DNA of 64,000 bases from Rosa chinensis (taxonomy: Eukaryota > Streptophyta > Magnoliopsida > Rosales > Rosaceae): NCBI RefSeq assembly GCF_002994745.2, contig NC_037091.1:4085501-4149500 (forward strand). The letters are read 5' to 3'. Below are positions 1 to 11,195 of this stretch, piece by piece; position 1 is the stretch's first letter; each line of letters starts with the position of its first letter. The notes beneath the pieces were generated by a model, which was not told the DNA's origin, ran no database searches, and saw nothing but the letters and a program-made list of their open reading frames with translations. A program made the position numbers and the translations under genes.

Positions 1-2335
1 ATAAACATATTTTGGAGAAAGGGGCAACTCACAATTGAACTGAGGCCAGAGAGTAACATCTCTGTTTCTTCTTCTCCTTCTTCTTAGAAGTTGATTTGAC
101 ATTCTCCATATCTAATATATAGTTCATGTGGTAGGGGCTCTTGTTTATATGTGTTTTTGCAGTACATTATAGTACTGAATTTCCATAAGCTCCCCTTTAT
201 TTATAATTTGAGTTTGGTCGACTGTCCATATCTAAGTCAAACAACAATCATTTCAGTCCACTTCTGAATGATTTTTTTCTCATTTTTCAGTCTGCAGTTA
301 TTTGATTGCATAAACAAACATTCTGCTTACATGTATTGATATATTACATTGTGAAATGTTCAATACAAGACCCTCATTTAGGATCCTGAATCACCAATGC
401 TTCTTCATACTTCCGCTTGCAATTGCAAGAGCCATTCAAATGCAAAGGCTGGCATTGGAGATTATGTTCAACCGGTCGTTCTGTATCATAATACCAAAGA
501 GATTTCATGAGACTTATACCTAATATAAAAAGATAAGTAGAGGGGCTAGTTAGACTTTATTTTCTTTGTTGATCTGTAGTCCATGATTGACTAATCATTA
601 TGAACTTTATGTATTCTTTAGTACCAAGTATATGTGGGTTGTGGAGAAGACGCATCCTATAGGCTGGTGGCTGGTCTTAAATCAAGTTCCCCATTACAGT
701 TTGGAACCCTAAATCAAACAAATCCCAATTTGAGAAGAAGAATCACAATTACCCAAGAGGAAAATTCAGTCGAAGACACAATGACCACTACAATAGAAAC
801 TTGAGGACCTATAGAACATCCACAGCACCAACATACAGGCTGTTTCCACATACAGGCTGTTTCCGTTGTTGAAAGAAGAAACAAGTAGTTTCAACCATCA
901 ACTAGCATTTCAACATCCAAGACATATTTCCTGGTCTCATACGATAGACCACAAGTGAACACTGGAAATATATTAATATTGGAATCAATTAATGTACTGA
1001 TCGACTTTATTCTCCGCAATTTTAGAACTGAACAAGTCCAGCATAATTGCACCTTGACATTGATCAAGTCAGCATGCTTCAACCTTGACGGTAAATGGAA
1101 TTAGACGAGTCTGACCCTGTCCAACTTCCTTAAATGATTCTATTCTGTTGCGATCAATTCCCAAAACCTTATAGCTGTAATTGTGCGACAAAGTGCATAT
1201 CCATGCTGACATACCAAGGGGCAGGGATTTGAAAGGGGAAGCACGGTATCTTCTCTTCTCTTTATACTATCCTATCCTCCTACTCTTGCCAAATACACAC
1301 CAATAGATACAACTGAAATGAGTTCTCAAGCAACAAAAAAGAGTCGCTGCAACCCTTACTGAAATTTATTCACTTTCAGCACCATCTTCACCGGACAAAC
1401 ATGATTTCCCCCTCAGGAGATGGAGTAGGTTACTAGTATTCGTAAAGTAGGACTTCCTAATAGTTCATACTACAAGCTATAACAACATACCACTGTCTCA
1501 AGAAAAATACAATTTTGTCGGGAGAGAGGGAGGAAGGGCAAGAACAACAAACTACAAGTTAAGCTCATCTGTTCATAACTTCATATCTAAATCTAATGAC
1601 ACAATTATACATGTACCATAGAATCCATACCTCAAATATAAGTACCGCCATTTATTTGAACAGACAAACATGATTTCCTCATAAACACTAACCACAGAGT
1701 TCTTACTCCAATAAAATCAAAAGGGTACAAGCACTAATCTCATTTAACCACAAACATCAAGATATCTCACTGTGTGCAAATTCTCCATAAATTCTCCAAA
1801 CCCTTCAAATCATTCCAACACATCACATCTATAGTAATCTCAGAAACACATAAACAAAAGCAATTGAAATGGTAACAGTTAATAATAACTAATAGATAAG
1901 CACAGTCTGTGGGATCTTCTCATATTGTTTATACTGAAGTACTCTCACATAAATGAGTTCTTAAATATAGGAACATAATTGAATTCCTAATGTTAGGAAA
2001 CAACAGCCTCAACAAAATAAACATACTTTTTTGCCATATCAAAACTGAATCAACACATGCACACTAAAGAAATGAGGAAGAAACCTAACTAAATGCAAAT
2101 TGGTAACAATTGATGAATTAGAAAAGCAAATTTTCCCATTTTTGTTTCAAAATCCTCAGCCGTAACAGCAAAATCCTCAGCATAATGGCCATCTTTCTAA
2201 TTGTCTCATTGCCCAACATTCAAAAGCCTGCTGTAGCTTCTAATACTATTTGAAAATAGGATTTCTCTACCTCTAAAAAGGAAAAGAAAAAAAAAAAAAT
2301 CCTATATATCACTTAAACCTATTGAAGTTAGACTC
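1..2335. other. AT-rich intergenic DNA, no supported gene
   Basis: No reading frame here shows a recognisable domain or credible splice structure. The longest open frame is 63 codons with low complexity. A 17-bp direct repeat (ACATACAGGCTGTTTCC, twice in a row) lies near 833-867. The stretch could contain untranslated sequence of a gene beyond the left edge, but nothing in it proves that. Confidence 0.5.
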
Positions 2336-2583
2336 ATAACATTAAGATTTCATTATTGTTACAAAGAATGCTATTCCAGTCTTTATAGAAAATATTGTTG
2401 TATTGACTGTAGTCAAGTCACTACAAACTGATTCCTTTGACAGTCAAGTTTGACACAAGGGCATAACACTTCATTATTGCTACAAAGAATGCTATTCCAG
2501 TCTTCATACAAAATATTGTTGTATTGATTGTAGTCAAGTCACTACAACCTGATTCCTTTGACAGTCAAGTTTGACAGAAGGGC
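2336..2583. repeat. Two-copy direct tandem repeat, about 121 bp
   Basis: Copy 1 (about 2336-2461) and copy 2 (about 2462-2583) align along their length with few substitutions. They share the blocks TTCATTATTG, CAAAGAATGCTATTCCAGTC and GATTCCTTTGACAGTCAAG. The similarity indicates a fairly recent local duplication. No coding function is apparent. Confidence 0.85.
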
Positions 2584-4184
2584 AAGGGCAGTTTTCTAAC
2601 CTTCCAACCTCTTCTAGCAGGTCTACTACCATGAAGAATCAGGTTAATTGTAACTCCTTGTGGTTTCTTTTTGTCACAGCCAAAACAAAATCATGACTAC
2701 TTTGAGAACTCAAGGATCTGAACATATATAACCTTTGCAACTCAAAACAGAAGATATCTACAATTATTTGAAAAACTAAAAACAATATTACATCCCAACC
2801 AACTGCAAGTAGCCAACTAGCCATTAGCACTAACAGACAATGGAGCAGCACCATGGCTGACTAAGAGAGATAGCAAACAAAAGATTTGCAACCAGATGCC
2901 AACTCAGCTGAAGTGGTGTGAACCACAACTGAAAACTAGATAATGTTGGATTTCATCTCAATTACAGTACTCATGTCATCTTTCCTCCCCCATTTTACAA
3001 CTCAACAGATCAAGCTACTTCAACCGTGAGAGAGACAATAAGAGGACTTAGACAAATCTAACCCTACGTGAACACAAAAGTCTAGAGAGAACTCATTCAT
3101 TTCATAGAAGTTTTCAGACTATCTATTAAAAAAAATTTACTTAACAGGAGACCAAGTTCAACAAGAATTGATGTTTATCAGAAAGTCCACCCTTGGTGTT
3201 GATGAACATTCCACTCACTTTACCCGAATCATATTGACATTACTACCTCGAAAATGGTATACTCCCCCTCTACTACGATCAAATCTTTGAGCACCCACAA
3301 GTACATAATTATCGGCCGGACTTATGGGATGGAACAGTCACTTCCACTCTTCTAGTAGATGCAATCTCAATACAAATACAAAATGGCCACCAACTTCCAC
3401 AAGTATGAACTTCTGTTTTCTCTGGCCAAAACCTGTACGATTTTTTGGATCCGTAATCCAAACTGCGCATTTAACTAAAAGTAATCATAATTCTAAGACT
3501 TCTAAATTCCAAGTACGCCCCACAAGGTTCATAACAACTTAGGAAGTTCTTAATTGCTACTAGTTTGGTTTGTCAAGGCAAATGAAGATTGAATGCAGGG
3601 ATATCTTACAGAAGTTTTATCTTTATCTATCAAATATTGAATTGATGTGTACAAAATTAACAAAAATACACTTGTAAAAAGTCCTCCCCACCCCCATTGG
3701 CGACTAAAAGAACAACCTAAAAACTCTCAACATTGTGGATAGAAATTAACTTTCTATCTTAAAATTGTAGTCAATAATTGTTTGATCAATCTAAAGTTTC
3801 AGTTGATTTTAGGCAATACTGCCAATGTCAAGATACTTTACTTCAGAACTGTCTTGACAAGGAATAGCCAGAATAACTATTGTTGACAGAGGGTAGAGTA
3901 GTGTTCTAACTTCTAACTTATAATCCTCTACCATGAGGAATCTTTGCCCTTCCATTAAACAATGCTGCAAACTTCATCAGTACCATGCCGGATGAACAGG
4001 CATCTGATTTAGAGGGATGTAACATAAAACTCCACCTATTCCAACTCCTTGTGTTTCTTCTATAGCTATGACTATATTAGGAAATCCAGGATTTGTACAC
4101 ACATTGATATTGCAACAAAAAGACAAAGTCAAAGTCTTCCATTAATTAAATAGAATACAACAACATTACTACATCACAAGACAC
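2584..4184. other. Intergenic DNA with a diverged direct duplication
   Basis: The stretch 2595-2825 resembles 3905-4195 in the same orientation. Both have a block ending in ACCATGAAGAATC or ACCATGAGGAATC, then an AACTCCTTGTG block, then a CACTGCAAGTAGC-type block. The copies are strongly diverged, so the duplication is old. No open frame in either copy looks like a gene. Confidence 0.45.
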
Positions 4185-4501
4185 TGCAAGTAGCTTTTTT
4201 GACATTGAAAGACAATCAAGCACACCCAGGCTGACTAGCTCATGATAAACCTAAGAGAAGATTGCAATCTGGTGGTATGCTTAAGTGATTACTACATCAC
4301 AAGACACTGCAAGTAGCTTTTGACATCGAAAGACGATCAAGCAGCAGGCTGACTAAATAGTGATAAACCTAAGAAAAGACTTGGATCTGGTGGTATGCTG
4401 AAGTTGCAAGTAGCTTTTGACATCGAAAGACGATCAAGCAGCAGGCTGACTAAATAGTGATAAACCTAAGAAAAGACTTGGATCTGGTCGTATGCTGAAG
4501 T
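4185..4501. repeat. Three-copy tandem repeat, last two copies near-identical (97 bp)
   Basis: Copies start at 4185, 4308 and 4405 with TGCAAGTAGCTTTT. Copies 2 and 3 are exactly 97 bp apart and I see one substitution between them (GGTGGT against GGTCGT). Copy 1 is more diverged and longer. This is the freshest tandem duplication in the left end. Confidence 0.9.
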
Positions 4502-5357
4502 GAATTTCCAATATATGCATAGATTAACATGTAAATAACTGATTAAATTAGAGAACCGATCATGCTGTGTTCTGCAAGTACCTACTTCAACCTTTGACAG
4601 TTAGAGACAATACTCGTAATCAGACACACCTAACCTATAGATATAATTGCAAAAATCTATCGAAGCACCCAAGATCTGACTACTGGTATATGTTGTCATT
4701 ATTAGCAAACCTAAACGGCATACACCCCCTCTGACAAGTTCCAAGAACAGGAAGGGGGTTTCAAAATATATTAGCCAGATCATCTCAAACACGTAAACTA
4801 CAATTCTAACAAAGCATAAAACAGTAAGACCAGAAATACAATTTCTGCAGATGCAGAACAATCTAAGAAGACTTCTAAGTCCAAGAAGACCCAAAAGGCT
4901 TTGGGGCCTATCTAACAAGTTCTCATATGAGAGACTTCTGTTCTATTTGTGTCGTGTTATATCTGTACACTACAGTGTTTTCCCAATTCAATTAAATGTC
5001 CAGTGACTTTTCAATCAGCACGATTAATACGATATATACGGATACAATAAAAAGCTGGGATCCAAATGTTGAAATTGAGTAGTATGAAGGTCTTTTTAAA
5101 CTCATCCTAGTTAATTTTGCCAATCTATCGAAACCTCCGAAACCAGTATCACCAAAATCCCAAATACTACGTTACCAGAACGTTCTTCGAATTCTACATA
5201 ACCAAACAGTAGATATCATTATATCTCTGTTGCATATCTATTCAAGCGGATTACTCAAAATTCCAAATTATCATATTACATAATCCTCAATTTTCGAAAT
5301 ACACAAACAAACAAAGCATAAAACCCTAGAAATTCTTGAGCCAGAAGAAGATCTCAA
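4502..5357. other. Downstream flank of the SF3B6 gene
   Basis: This AT-rich stretch lies 3' of the minus-strand SF3B6 gene and must include its 3' untranslated region and polyadenylation site, which I could not place. A 105-codon minus-strand open frame (4601-4918) has no recognisable domain, so I do not call it a gene. Confidence 0.45.
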
Positions 5358-5732
5358 TTACTTATCTTTAGTGGAGACGCCGTACTTCTCCTGCATCTTA
5401 GCGATCTCCTCCTCCTTCTTCCTCTGATCAAACCTCTTCCCCATCTTGGCCTGCTGGTAATACAGCACGATCAGGTACCGGTTCGCCACGTTGAACCCGG
5501 AGAGATGGTCCACCGCCGTCTTCGCGTCGTAGATGTCCTCGTACACCACGTACGCCGTGCCCCTGGTGTCCTTGTTCGTACCTATACGTATCTGCCGTAT
5601 CGCGCCGTATTTGCCGAAGATGTCGTACATCTCCTCGCTCGAGATGTTGAAGGGGAGGTTCCGGACGTACAGCACGCGGTTCACTTCCGGCGGCAGCCGG
5701 GTGTTGCCCTTCCGGAGGCTGATTGCGGCCAT
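5358..5732 (-). CDS. SF3B6: Splicing factor 3B subunit 6-like (SF3b p14)
   Basis: A 124-residue protein encoded without introns. It carries one RNA recognition motif: RNP2 is the LYVRNL block (about residues 21-26) and RNP1 is the [10 protein letters not shown] block (about 57-66). A basic, glutamate-rich tail follows (about 97-124, with [20 protein letters not shown]). This order and length match p14/SF3B6. In other eukaryotes p14 binds SF3B1 in the U2 snRNP and lies close to the branch-point adenosine, so the product should act in the nuclear spliceosome. The start is the first Met, followed by the family-typical [18 protein letters not shown]. The coding region is far more GC-rich than its flanks. 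Overlapping open frames in other registers are by-products of that composition. Confidence 0.95.
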   Translation of the reverse strand: MAAISLRKGNTRLPPEVNRVLYVRNLPFNISSEEMYDIFGKYGAIRQIRIGTNKDTRGTAYVVYEDIYDAKTAVDHLSGFNVANRYLIVLYYQQAKMGKRFDQRKKEEEIAKMQEKYGVSTKDK

Positions 5733-5888
5733 CGGAGAGTTCTCTCGCCGGAAAAGTTGTGCGCTTTAGGGTTTTTGGGGGAAAATTTTGCAGAGGTGAG
5801 TTGTTTGTTTGGTTTCTGAGATTTTTCAATTTTGGGATTAATCTGTTTATATAGGTACGTATATAGTGTCACCGCCTTGTATAAGGAC

Positions 5889-5932
5889 ACGTGTCCGTAA
5901 TTGTAATTTTGGAATTACAATTACGGACACGT
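5889..5932. promoter_or_regulatory. Perfect 20-bp inverted repeat with G-box, upstream of SF3B6
   Basis: The arm ACGTGTCCGTAATTGTAATT (5889-5908) is followed by a 4-base loop and its exact reverse complement (5913-5932). The left end lies in the smaller palindrome GGACACGTGTCC, which contains a CACGTG G-box core. A second, imperfect inverted repeat lies just outside (GTTTGCAGT near 5937, ACTGCAAAC near 5960), followed by another ACACGTG. The structure lies about 160 bp upstream of the SF3B6 start codon, in its probable promoter. It could be a bZIP/bHLH site cluster or the scar of a small foldback element. Confidence 0.6.
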
Positions 5933-6426
5933 ATCGGTTTGCAGTGGTGTCACCAACGTACTGCAAACTGACACGTGAATGTTTGTCAAATTAAAATTGG
6001 GAAAAATAATTAGTTAAATTTCGAACACCTTGAAGTGAGGTTGATGACACAAAAACAGTCGATGAAATTTGATAACTATTGGAATATCATTCATGGGATG
6101 ATGGATGTTGCAACTATGTTGGATCCGAGGTATTAAGTACTTTCTTTTTGATAAAGAGAGGCACTCACTCGAAGTTATAGAATTAGTTTTTGAAATTCTG
6201 TAAGTGTTTCAGATTTTGAAATTCTTTATTTAAAATTCAGGGCGGGACAGTAATACTTATAACCCACTCGAACCGACTGAGTAATAGCACTAACCAAAAC
6301 TAAATAAAAGAATTAAAACTAAGTGATTGACATGATATTTTTCAATAAATATTAATGACCAAAATAATTCTAAAAAATAAAAAAAAAAGACTAAAATATC
6401 GACTGAATCAAAATATAGTGACAAAA

Positions 6427-7193
6427 CCCTAAACACATTTTGATTTGGGGAGAAGGTTAGTGGTTGTGAACAAATCGGAGACGCACACTTAATGCCAGTA
6501 TAAGGTCAGTATTTAATGCCGCCTCTAATGCACAATTTTTTTAATTCTTCTGCTGCATCATGCTTCAACGCAAAACAATGGACTCCCCCAGGGTCATCCT
6601 TCCTAAAAATTAATATCGATGTTGCATGTGATAATAAGGCAAGGAGGGTTGGGCTGGGCGTTATTGTAAGAGATGAATTTGGGACAATGAAAGGTGCATT
6701 TTTGCATCCAATACGTGGGGTATGTCTGCACATTCAAGCAAAGCATTTGCTGTTCTTTTTTGCTTGCAGTTTTGTTTAATAGAAGGCTTTAAGAAGATTC
6801 AAGTGGAGTCCGATGTTAAGGCAATTGATAGCCTTGAAGGAGATCTTAGTATGGAAGGGTTCCTTCCATTGATGAAGTGAGGTTTCTTAAGCATGCTTTT
6901 GAAAAAATCAGTTGGAAGAAGATTCCTAGAAGTTGTAACAAGGCTGCACACTGCCTTGTTAGAGAAGCAATTATTATCGATGGGATCCGGTAATGGAAAG
7001 AAGCCGGGTCATCATGGCTTAACAGTATTGTAATTGATGATATATCTAGTTGATTCTAGGTGTGTGGTACTATTTTTTACTTGCTTAGATCAGACAAAGT
7101 TTTACATGAGGCCACATTAAGCCATTTGAATGTAATATCCATGCCACCAGTATATTAATGAAATTTCTTTCTTCCGGTAAAAAAAAAAAAATG
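6427..7193 (+). mobile_element. 5'-truncated LINE 3' end (RNase H part of ORF2) with poly(A) and target-site duplication
   Basis: The insert is flanked by the 13-bp direct repeat TATAGTGACAAAA (6414-6426 and 7194-7206) and ends in a poly(A) run at about 7179-7191. Its reading frame gives WTPPGSSFLKINIDVACDNK and later GLGVIVRDEFGTMKGAF. This is the RVT_3-type RNase H module found at the end of plant non-LTR retrotransposon ORF2. After a frame break it continues as IQVESDVKAIDSLEGDLSMEG and ends CNKAAHCLVREAI. The open frame is broken by frameshifts and stops, so the copy is dead. Structure and tail fit target-primed reverse transcription. Confidence 0.88.
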
Positions 7194-7206
7194 TATAGTG
7201 ACAAAA

Positions 7207-8143
7207 TTGATATTTTTTGTCCTAAAAAAAAAAAGGTTGGTTAAAATTGAAGAACAATAGAGTGGAGGCAAAGGGGGAGTAGCATAATAGTCACTTCTAA
7301 CTCAAAGTTAGATCAACAAAATTAATGAAAACTACTAAAATGAGGACTTCATGAGGGCTTTATAATCAACGGTTTGGAATACCCACATTTAGATTGTATT
7401 ACTGCAAATCAATTGTTAGATGTTTATGTATGCATGGGTGGATCAATTCTGAAAATTTTCTTCAAAGTTGTTATTCGTTAAGGTACCGAACTAGATCAAA
7501 TCAATATATGAACCAAATTTGTTAAACCTGAACCGTTTATTTTCATAAATCATAAATCACGATTGTAAATGCCTAAACGATTTCAATTTAAATGAAAAAT
7601 TGCATAAATGGTCTACACATGAATATTCAAACATGTAACGATTGACTTGCGGAAATGTGATTGAAAAGTGGCCCTCACAAGAAAGTTCTCACGAAGTCTT
7701 GATTTTAGCTGTTCTTACTATAAACTCTTCCACAAATTTAATATACATTCCATAACCAGAAGTGAAAAAAAAAAAAAAAACTAAAAAAACCTTCAGTTTC
7801 TTTGATACACCATGAGGAACCAAAGATAGCCAAATGACTATCCCACACTTTGCCATGAACAAAATCTAGAATCCCGCATCAGCCCAAGGAATTTGGAACT
7901 CACGCATCTTCTTCTCCCTTTTACTTATCTTCCTAAACCGCCAACCCTTTTGCCAAATCACGCCTGTAGTGAGAACAAAAGCCAAGGCCAAGCAGAGCTG
8001 AAGGGAGAGATGTACGGGCTCCTCGTCTGCAACCGTTGGTCGTGAACGAGAATGATAAATGTTTCGGTTTCTTGAAATTTCTTCATGTTTTTCAAACCGT
8101 TTCTGGAAGTAGACAGTTATTGAATCGTGCTTATCATTAAAGG
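7207..8143. other. Intergenic DNA, one weak minus-strand open frame
   Basis: This is mostly AT-rich non-coding sequence. A 112-codon minus-strand open frame (7866-8204) has one hydrophobic stretch (SLQLCLALAFVLTTGVIW) followed by basic residues, like a single membrane anchor. It overlaps the plus-strand ORF at 8144 and resembles no family I know, so I leave it uncalled. Confidence 0.4.
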
Positions 8144-8353
8144 ATGAGTGAGAAAGCGAAGGTTTGCCGTGCTCGACAGCCGTCTCCACCGTCACCGCCA
8201 CCACCCGTTGTCGGTGACGTTCCTCAAGCTGCTCTCGTTGGAAATCAGCAGTCTCCGGTTAACAATGCTCAAGAAGCTCCCCTTCCCGGTCCAGCCGAAG
8301 CTGCCACAGACGAGGATGAGCCTTCTGATGACGGCATCTCGGCTTTTCTGTAA
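8144..8353 (+). CDS. Possible isolated first exon, proline/alanine-rich, unknown
   Basis: A 69-codon frame starting MSEKAKVCRARQPSPPSPPP, with a low-complexity Pro/Ala-rich middle and an acidic end (ATDEDEPSDDGISAFL). Its composition is more GC-rich than the flanks, as plant exons often are. The sequence CT|GTAAGTG at about 8350 is a good splice donor placed just before the stop codon. This suggests the true exon ends there and continues elsewhere, but I could not find a downstream partner exon with confidence. The triplicated frame from 9150 is the nearest candidate. I do not recognise the protein. It may be the remnant of a gene disrupted by the rearrangement that follows. Confidence 0.3.
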   Translation: MSEKAKVCRARQPSPPSPPPPVVGDVPQAALVGNQQSPVNNAQEAPLPGPAEAATDEDEPSDDGISAFL

Positions 8354-8434
8354 GTGTTCGCGATTGATTTCAATTTCTGTATGGTTAGACTAGGTTAGGA
8401 TTTGAGAATTGTGTTGAAATTCATATATGAGTGC

Positions 8435-8886
8435 ATTTATATATTAATGACCAAAATACAATATCAATGAGGAAAAAATTTCTAAAATACAAGTAACAAT
8501 CCAATAAATAATTACTAACACTAATCTAACTACAACTTATTAGTTCAAATTGTTGCCAAATAGACAAAAAGTGACCTTAATGGGAGAATGAATTAGAATT
8601 GTGTAGGCTCAATAAGTTTTATATGCTCACTAAGGTGGGATCGAGTCAAAGAACTGATGAATTGGGGACATATTGAAAGATTTTTAGGCTGAGTTATAGT
8701 TTTCAAGCAAATTGGGGAAGAACAAGCTTCATTTTAGGGTTTTAATTGAAATAGTTGAAACGGGAGAGCTGATCATGTTTTGGTTATATATGACTCATAA
8801 GCCAATACCAGCATGAAAAGTGTACACTTTTTAAAACATATGTTAGGTTCGGTCATTTGAGATTTGAAAATGACGAAACAATAACG
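8435..8886. repeat. Direct repeat R, left copy (about 450 bp)
   Basis: The block starts ATTTATATATTAATGACC and ends near GAAAATGACGAAACAATAACG. A second copy in the same orientation lies at 11472-11919. The copies are very similar, with a handful of substitutions and a small internal indel near 8553. They bracket the triplicated ORF region. They lack TG..CA ends, so they do not look like LTRs. Confidence 0.85.
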
Positions 8887-9149
8887 GAACAAGGTTTTCA
8901 TTGCGGTTCAATTTACGAAAAGAAAATATTTTAGCTTAGGGAAAAAGACCGAACCGTCAATTTCAATTCAGTTTCACAGTTTCCTGCAATTCTTGAAATT
9001 GCATGGCAAAACCCAAAGGCTTAAAGCGATCTTGTGCAAGAAAGTGGTAGATTAGGAGCTTGATCAAAGAAAGGGCTTACCAGAAAATCAGGTCTTGGAG
9101 CGTTAAAGTGAGTACTTTACTTATCTTAATGGGTTAACCATGATAGACT

Positions 9150-9746
9150 ATGGATTCTCTTAGTGGGTTTTATAATGGGGAGCTCGAATTGAATGATGGA
9201 AGAAGAACAATGCCTGTTTCCTTTATCCCCTTCCAAGACTTGCAAACAGCAAGGAACGTATATTATTGTACTTTGAAAGTGGCGCACGAATGGGTCTTAA
9301 AGCCTTGGTTCTACTTCCACTATGTTGCAATAGGTCAAGATTTAGTATGCTACGACAGATTTGACATGTTTCTAACGGATGCACAAGTGTCAGACACAAT
9401 ATATGTGAATAGTCAGTCTGAATTGCCCGTTCCATGGGTCAGACACAAATTCGGGAGATATGAGAGGCTTTTGTGCATAAGCAAAAGACTAATGCTACTC
9501 ATAGTGCACTCCATAAGAGCTCCAGTTTTGTCATATGCAATGATGAAGTGAAAGTAGTAAAGATTGATGGAAATTTGGAGGTCATAAAAGAGAATATTGG
9601 GCGTTGGAGAATGATGAAAGATTTTTAGAGATTTGGAGTCACCATTGGTGATTACTTTCTTGATCCAAAAATCACAGATTGGAAACGAATGGACAATTTC
9701 TTGAAATGCTTCAACTTTGGAAATATAGGGTAGACCATGGTAGACT
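9150..9746 (+). pseudogene. Unknown protein, repeat copy 1 (frameshifted)
   Basis: The frame starts MDSLSGFYNGELELNDGRRT and reads a coding-like protein with conserved-looking aromatic segments (LKPWFYFHYVAIGQDLVCYD). Beside copy 3, one base is missing after CCATGGGT near 9438, so the frame leaves the ancestral path after VPWV and ends early at 9551. Further on, the ancestral frame carries the TAG found in all three copies (near 9626). I do not recognise the family. Substitutions between copies are often conservative, consistent with a once-functional coding sequence. Confidence 0.55.
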
Positions 9747-10343
9747 ATGGATTCTCTAAGTGGGTTTTATAATGGGGAGCTCGAATTGAATGATGGAGGA
9801 AGAACAATGCCTGTTTCCTTTATCCCCTTCCAAGACTTGCAAACAGCAAGGAACGTATATTACTGTACTTTGAATGTGGCGCACGAATGCGTCTTAAAGC
9901 CTTGGTTCTACTTCCACTATGTTGCAATAGGTCAAGATTTAGTATGCTACGACAGATTTGACATGTTTCTAACGGATGCACAAGTGTCAGACACAATATA
10001 TGTGAATGGTCGGTCTGAATTGCCCGTTCCATGGGTCAGACACAAATTCGGGAGCTAGGAGAGGTTTTTGTGCATATGCAAAAGACTAATGCTACTCATA
10101 GTGCACTCCATAAGAGCTCTAGTTTTGTCATATGCAATGATGAAGTGAAAGTAGTAAAGATTGATGGAAATTTGGAGGTCATGAAAGAGAATATTGGGCG
10201 TTGGACAATGATAAAAGATTTTTAGAGATTTGGAGTCACCGTTCGTGATTACTTTCTTGATCCAAAAATCACAGATTGGGAACGAATGGACAATTTCTTG
10301 AAATGCTTCAACTTTAGAAATATAGGGTAGACCATGGTAGACT
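9747..10343 (+). pseudogene. Unknown protein, repeat copy 2 (frameshifted)
   Basis: This copy has the same architecture as copy 1, starts MDSLSGFYNGELELNDGGRT and shares its one-base deletion after VPWV. The first frame therefore stops at 10058, while the remaining ancestral sequence (ELGEVFVHMQKTNATHS and onward) stays open in another register to 10225. The shared deletion makes copies 1 and 2 sisters, with copy 3 as the outgroup. The TAG after MIKDF is present here too. No function can be assigned. Confidence 0.55.
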
Positions 10344-11195
10344 ATGGATTCTCTAAGTGGGTTTTATAATGGGGAGCTCGAATTGAATGATGGATGAAGA
10401 ACAATGCCTGTTTCCTTTATCCCCTTCCAAGACTTGCAAACAGCAAGGAACGTATATTACTGTACTTTGAAAGTGGCGCACGAATGGGTCTTAAAACCTT
10501 GGTTCTACTTCCACTATGTTGCAATAGGTCAAGATTTAGTATGCTACGACAGATTTGACATGTTTCTAACGGATGCACAAGTGTCAGACACAATATATGT
10601 GAATGGTCAGTCTGAATTGCCCGTTCCATGGGTTCAGACACAAATTCGGGAGCTAGGAGAGGTTTTTGTGCATATGCAAAAGACTAATGCTACTCATAGT
10701 GCACTCCATAAGAGCTCTAGTTTTGTCATATGCAATGATGAAGTGAAAGTAGTAAAGATTAATGGAAATTTGGAGGTCATGAAAGAGAATATTGGGCGTT
10801 GGAGAATGATGAAAGATTTTTAGAGATTTGGAGTCACCGTTCGTGGTTACTTTCTTGAACCAAAAATCACAGATTGGGAACGAATGGACAATTTCTTGAG
10901 ATGCTTCAACTTTGGAAATATAGGGTATGATAGGCTAACTAATATGGTGATCAAGCACCCGTTTTTAGTTGTAAGCGATGGTCGCCTGATTGAATGTTTC
11001 TCCAAGTTTTGGTGTCATTACTCTAGTACTACTAATCAAAGGCTGTCATATGCATTAGATCCAAGTGGTGGTATGCACACTACTTATGTTCAAGGAAAAC
11101 CCCAAGGATGGTTTAAACCAGACATGCGGAAGGAGTTTTATGACATATGTGATTACACATATCATTCGAAAAACATCTTTAAAAACTTTAGATGA
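10344..11195 (+). pseudogene. Unknown protein, repeat copy 3 plus unique C-terminal part
   Basis: This is the least damaged copy. It lacks the deletion of copies 1 and 2, so one frame runs from MPVSFIPFQDLQTARNVYY (10404) to MMKDF (10820). An in-frame TAG follows, and the same frame then resumes as RFGVTVRGYFLEPKITDWER, continuing to 11195 with unique sequence (DRLTNMVIKHPFLVVSDGR and CDYTYHSKNIFKNFR). An extra TGA stands 19 codons into the copy. The whole ancestral protein was at least about 283 residues. It contains many Trp, Tyr and Phe residues, no membrane helix and no domain I can name. Readthrough or an unrecognised intron could explain the shared TAG, but a pseudogene is simpler. Confidence 0.5.

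Larger units (their letters stand above)
9132..10940 (+). repeat. Triplicated 597-bp unit
   Basis: Three copies of a 597-bp block lie head to tail, with equivalent ATG codons at 9150, 9747 and 10344. The period is exactly 597 bp between both pairs, which is 199 codons, so frame is kept across units. Copies differ by scattered substitutions and two diagnostic changes: a one-base deletion shared by copies 1 and 2, and a nonsense change private to copy 3. After copy 3 the sequence diverges from the inter-copy junction (AATATAGGGTATG against AATATAGGGTAGACC) and runs on into unique coding-like sequence. Confidence 0.95.

Noticed and set aside
4601..4918. 105-codon minus-strand frame as a small gene
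   Set aside because: No recognisable domain or splice context. It is probably part of the 3' flank of SF3B6.
5428..5890. Several long open frames on both strands over the SF3B6 gene
   Set aside because: They are by-products of its GC-rich coding sequence. Only the 5358-5732 minus frame encodes a recognisable protein.
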